Shown here: piece after piece, positions 59,711 through 64,000 of the stretch
Numbering within the stretch: position 1 is the first letter of the stretch
Layout: each line of letters starts with the position of its first letter
DNA from: Chrysomallon squamiferum
Lineage: Eukaryota; Mollusca; Gastropoda; Neomphalida; Peltospiridae
Length of the DNA: 64,000 bases
NCBI GenBank assembly: GCA_012295275.1
Contig: CM022671.1
Location: 9,384,858-9,448,857, forward strand
Direction: 5' to 3'
Translations under genes and position numbers: made by a program
The notes under the pieces: model-generated
What the model saw: only the letters and a program-made list of their open reading frames with translations
Told to the model about the DNA's origin: nothing
Database searches by the model: none

Positions 59711-59768
<58 letters not shown>
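59711..59768. repeat. (GA)n microsatellite
   Basis: Pure GA run. The rest of 59410-60640 is AT-rich and without recognisable genes. Confidence 0.96.
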
Positions 59769-59772
<4 letters not shown>

Positions 59773-60647
59773 CAGTTTCTAATATAAGTGTACTTCTTTG
59801 TTGACCTCATTGTTTAACGCATCATACACGTAATGACAATTTACATCTACAATGGACAGCTAATTATATATATATGTATATATATATATATGATTTAATT
59901 ATTACAAGCAGTGTAAACCATTATTGACTACTGATAATACAAATTTGCTGTGCATATCAAAAAAGACTTGTCGACGTTTGGCTGAAATAAGTAGACACTG
60001 GTAAATTTAATACTTTGAACATACGGACCGATGAAAAATAACAATTTAAAAAAAAAAAAATTATTATAAATATTCACATACAGCATATTTGAGTATTTTG
60101 TTGTTGCTTTTTAATATTATTTTTAGTAAATAAATAAATTAATTAATTAAACAATTCTTAAAAATATGTCTCCTTTTACAAGTTAAAACGATCTTTAATT
60201 TTCATCTGAAGAACAAAGAATTAACTAGTGTAACAGATGTTACAATGAGCAAGCATGTTTATATAGGTTTGTCGTTGTATTTTATGTCTAAAGGCAAAGT
60301 GTAGCATTTGCAATAATCCTAAGGCCTTGAAGAAAATCGAGAGACAAGAGGACGTAATTATTATATTTTGAACGAGAGTAATCATTTACACAAACAGGCA
60401 TCTTTGAAAAATACTGCGGAATTAACCAAGAAAAAAAGAAGGGATGAAAAAAAAAATAATAATAAAAGAAATAAAAATAAAAGAAAGCAATAAAATCCAA
60501 TAACAAATACTTTTACTCTATATTTTATTATTTATTTATTATTTTAAATAAATGCCTATGGAAAATGTTTACAAAAAACAAATTAATCAATAAGCAAGAA
60601 ATCTCTTTCTAGGATCTGCGCACATTAAAAGTTGCATCGTATTTCAT

Positions 60648-62118
60648 TTATTCTTCTGGATTTGTGGAACATGGTCGCTTGAATACTTGCTCTTTTTCTA
60701 GAATCCAGTACGTTGATACCCATTTAGAGCCAATAAGAACGGGACAAGCTCCGTGAATTGTCATTTTGTTAGGTGAACCATTCCGATATAAATTATATAG
60801 CTGCACCATCCAAAATATAGCTGCACCTGCTTTAGGTTGTATTCTTACACCAAGATGAAGAAACACTTTTGCACCTCCTTCTACATCACTCAAATAGTTT
60901 AACCACGTGGCAATTCTGTTTTCACCGGAAGAATATGCTATGTTGAAATAGTCAGTATGAGCCGTGAACTGTCCGCCTATTCCATAGTTTGTCAGCTGAA
61001 GTGGTTCTGAAGCTTTCATTGAAAGACCTGTGATTGCTTCAATTCGTTTCTGAATTATCGCGTCTACTTCTATGAAATCTCTTCCTAGACATGTATGTTT
61101 GTTAATTCTTTTCTCATATTTGATATTTTTTCCACAGTGATTGTTCAGATGCTTGTAAAAGTGGCAAAGAAACTGTTTTAATGTCTTCAATTGCAGCCTC
61201 ACTGATAAAATCATGATAGAGAAAAATTTTCGGTGAGAAATGCAGAATCTCTTCTTTAGCAGGCTAAGAATTGGAAGCGGATTTTTGTTGTACTGGAAGC
61301 GACATTTCAGACGATGTCTCTGTCGTACCTTAATAACGTCTTCACCACGACAGAGAGCATTAAAAGTTGTTTTTTCTTTAACTCTGACATTTTCTTTTCT
61401 CTTTTCTGTCCTTGAATACTTTTTCCTTCTATTCGGAGCTAAAATTAACTGTTCATTTGTCAGATTTAAAACTTGCTCTCTCTGTACCGCTAATTCTCTA
61501 CTGTTAATTTCATAGTCATGAAATACTCTCTGAATTGTTTCCGTTCTTTGTTTCTCGAGACTGATGTCCATCCAAATATGTACATAGTTGTATTTTTTCA
61601 TTTTGTATGCGAGGCTACCTAAGTGATAACAGTCTTCTGCTGATAATCTCTGTATATATCGTTCATATATAAAACCGTCTGCTAATCTTGTCCCATTTAA
61701 TTTGTATCCTGAAGTCGGAACAGAGCTGCAGCGACCCTTTCTAAATCTTCATATCTTGGAAGATGTTCACGAATTTCTTGTAGTTCAGTTAGCTCTGCCT
61801 GGGACGTAATATTTTGGTGAAGAATAGGCTGAACATATTGTTCCCAGTCCAAAGTGAAACATTTAATATATAAAAATGTACCAATTGGGTTGGCTATGTA
61901 ACGATTTGGGTCTTTTAGTGCGATCGAACAGTGATGTTCAGTTTGATCTGAAATTGTTTTCAACTTTTCCAATTTACTTCCTTGTTCATGAAATTTCTTA
62001 ATGCTATTGCCAAGTCTCTTCCTGCTAGTACAGAGCTGTAGAGATGTGATACGGACGTAAAGAGTTCTGAATTCACAGCTGATAAAAGCAAAACCAAAAT
62101 AATGTACTGCTGATACAT
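60648..62118 (-). pseudogene. Prolyl 4-hydroxylase alpha-subunit homologue, intronless and frame-shifted
   Basis: The family hydroxylates collagen prolines in the ER, using Fe(II) and 2-oxoglutarate. From ATG at 62118-62116 a signal-peptide-like MYQQYIILVLLLSAVNS leads into the N-terminal domain (ELFTSVSHLYSSVLAG; KDPNRYIANPIGTFLYIKCF; EDLERVAAALFRLQDTN), the peptide-binding region (SADDCYHLGSLAYK), NALCRGEDVIKV (family: MLCRGEG) and the catalytic domain: LQLTNYGIGGQFTAHTDYFN with the HxD iron ligands, GENRIATWLNYLSDVEGGAK, PKAGAAIFW, and TIHGACPVLIGSKWVSTYWI with the third His and the 2-oxoglutarate Lys. It ends after FKRPC. Breaks: frameshifts near 62000, near 61700, and a pair near 61255 and 61130 between which the true frame reads KIFLYHDFISEAAIEDIKTV. 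There are no introns, as in a retrocopy, but no clear poly(A) tail is visible. The catalytic residues survive, so decay is recent or partly due to sequence error. Confidence 0.82.
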
Positions 62119-62604
62119 ATTTGAAGATATCCTACTACTGATATGAATACCTTAATATCTGGTATAAAAATAGAGTTATGATGAATATAATTCTAAATAT
62201 ATATCAGTTTATTAAACTGATGGGGGAGGGATAAAATGACACGTTTCATTATTTTATCTTTCATTTCTGTTTCATTTTATTTTATTTATTTTATTATTTT
62301 TACTTTTTCTTATTTGTTGTACATTTGTTTTTATCTCCGAGTTTATGCGTGTGTGTATTTGTGTGTGTGTGTGTACGTGTGTGTCTATGTGTGTGTGTGA
62401 AACACTTTCGGTGTGTTATGTTTCTGTTATTCTTTGATTATATGTAACTACCTATTTTTCTAGTTGTCTGTCTGTGTTTCTATCATGATGGAAATTACAT
62501 TAATAACTTGATTATGTCAGAATAAAGTAAGATACAGAAGAAAAAACACTCCTCAAGAAGAAAAAGAAACATTAAAATGTGCATTACAGCTGTCATTTAG
62601 AAGT

Positions 62605-62830
62605 GGCGCACTTCTCAAGTGATGAAGATTTAGAAGGGTTGTTTGCAGCTCTGTTTCTTCTTAAAAATACAAACAAATTAGCAACAAGATTAGCAAACGG
62701 GTTTTATAAATGAATAATGTATATGCAGATGACTGCTATCAGTTAGGTCGCCTTGCAGACAAAATGAAAAATATACAAATTGTGGATGTGGATGAGCCTT
62801 CAGAAAAAAAATCAGGAAGAATCTCGATAT
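62605..62830 (+). pseudogene. Second prolyl 4-hydroxylase alpha fragment, opposite strand
   Basis: FSSDEDLEGLFAALFLLKNT, NKLATRLANGF, then after a shift DDCYQLGRLADKMKN matches the neighbouring copy's YEDLERVAAALFRLQDTN and DDCYHLGSLAYKMKK at both protein and DNA level (ATTAGCARACGG-TTTTATA; GACTG-TATCA-TTAGGT). It covers only the centre of the gene and stops at lesions on both sides. Head-to-head with the larger copy; their nearest ends are about 490 bp apart. Confidence 0.75.
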
Positions 62831-62839
62831 GGAGTCTAA

Positions 62840-64000
62840 TTAAATGTCAGTTTTAAGTTATTAATCTTGCAAACTCTGATATTAGCAGCATTAAGTAAAT
62901 AAATAGGGTACAGTAAAGTGATATTAGCAGCATTAACAAAAAGATTTGTCTCATTTTTATTATTATTATTATTGTTGTTTTGTTGTTGTTGTTATAGCTA
63001 AAAAAATAGTATAAACAATAAACATAATAAAATACTCATAAAACTATGAAACACCAACAACAACAACAAAAAAAAAAACAGCTTGAATAAGTAAACATTG
63101 ACTGAAACAAACAATTTATACTCCGATCTACGAACACAGTAAACAGTTTAATAAACAAGACAGAAACTTTACAAATAAACAGTGGCAATCAAACGTAAAT
63201 AAAGAGAAAAGTCCACTGAGGTGTTTACGTAACCGATTTAGAAGAGTTTTAATAAAAAGCTCAGTAACAGAGAGGGTAAGACATTCCTCAATAAAAAAAT
63301 AAATCTAGTCTGACGTTGTTAGTCTCTAGGTCAACCAGTCCCTGGCTACCTAGATACATTCCACAGTATTAGCTCAAAAACAAAATTATAAAACAAATAA
63401 CAAAAATATACAAAACTTTTATAATATTTAAAAAATAAATCGTTTCGAGTAAAGCATCTGTTAGCAAGACAGACCTTAAGTGAAAACATTTATTTTAGAA
63501 GTAAGAAAAAATGTTGTAGCAACTACTCACTGGGTGTATTCATTAATGATTCACAGGAAGTCATTCCATCAACAGCTGAGCAGTATAGACGTATTTTTAA
63601 ATGTCAGAATATTATGAAATGCTTTGTAAAGCGCTATGGTGATTTAAGTTTGTCTATATTATTACTATTACTTTATTTGCGATGGCACTAATACTTAAAC
63701 AAGAGAACGTAATAATTGTTTTAGAACCAGAGTAAACTCCAACGTTTACAGAACTATCTTCTTAAAAATGGGTTAGTTGGCTCGAAAAATATCGCGAATT
63801 CTTCTTATTCGTACTATTATTATTATTATTATTATTATTTGCTGTTGTTGTTGATGTTGTTGTTGTTATTGTTATATCTTTTCCTCGCTTGCATAAGACG
63901 TTATTAATAAATTACATTATTTGCTTTCTAAAATTGACTTTTATTATTATTATTTATTATTTATTCATAATGAGTGTATACGCTATATAGGAACGATATT
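62840..64000. other. AT-rich end of window, no gene seen
   Basis: Short (ATT)n and (GTT)n runs near 62960, 63815-63865 and 63940. No exon or element could be supported. Confidence 0.6.

Overview
This is nuclear DNA from an animal, not a prokaryote or virus. Coding sequence occurs only as short exons bounded by GT/AG sites, introns are long and AT-rich, and simple repeats (GA/CT, CA, AAT, AAAT, GATA) and decayed transposons fill most of the window. The mix of Tigger/pogo, Tc1, hAT, piggyBac and LINE remnants, a KRBA2-like integrase tail and expanded simple repeats would suit a lophotrochozoan such as a cephalopod mollusc. That placement is an impression, not something the sequence proves.

Layout. 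0-5 kb: the last exon of a CD225/dispanin-type membrane protein (+ strand) and simple repeats. 5.7-10 kb: ends of hAT and Tigger-like DNA transposons, a perfect 41-bp hairpin and a 42-bp minisatellite. 10.06 kb: an intact tRNA-Gly(GCC). 12.5-17.6 kb: degenerate satellites, a decayed ORF, a 123-bp tandem repeat and a motif-rich foldback region. 18.9-19.6 kb: a short hAT element with an exact 8-bp target-site duplication. 19.8-21.5 kb: a 31/25/19-bp higher-order satellite. 22.2-26.9 kb (- strand): a broken transposon-like protein, CA-rich minisatellite, and a segment paralogous to 14.5-15.1 kb. 27-35 kb: microsatellites only.

35.3-41.3 kb (- strand): the 3' half of a leucine-rich-repeat gene. 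Its exon phases agree from exon to exon, but one LRR exon has a 1-nt frameshift. A 1.8-kb minisatellite sits in one intron, and a 200-N gap lies just beyond the most upstream exon seen. 45.9-58.3 kb (- strand): exons clearly homologous to MCC (colorectal mutant cancer protein), with in-frame stops and frameshifts. This is probably an unprocessed pseudogene. Its large last intron holds a KRBA2-like tail, a piggyBac remnant and a LINE split by a Tc1 element. 60.6-62.8 kb: an intronless, frameshifted copy of a prolyl 4-hydroxylase alpha subunit (- strand), with a second, shorter fragment of the same family in the opposite orientation beside it.

No operon, CRISPR array, phage or defence system is present, and I found no coherent new multi-gene system. 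The items most worth following are the LRR protein with an unrecognised C-terminal half, the MCC-like pseudogene, the paired prolyl hydroxylase copies, the minisatellite that recurs at two loci with the same right-hand flank, and the perfect hairpin.
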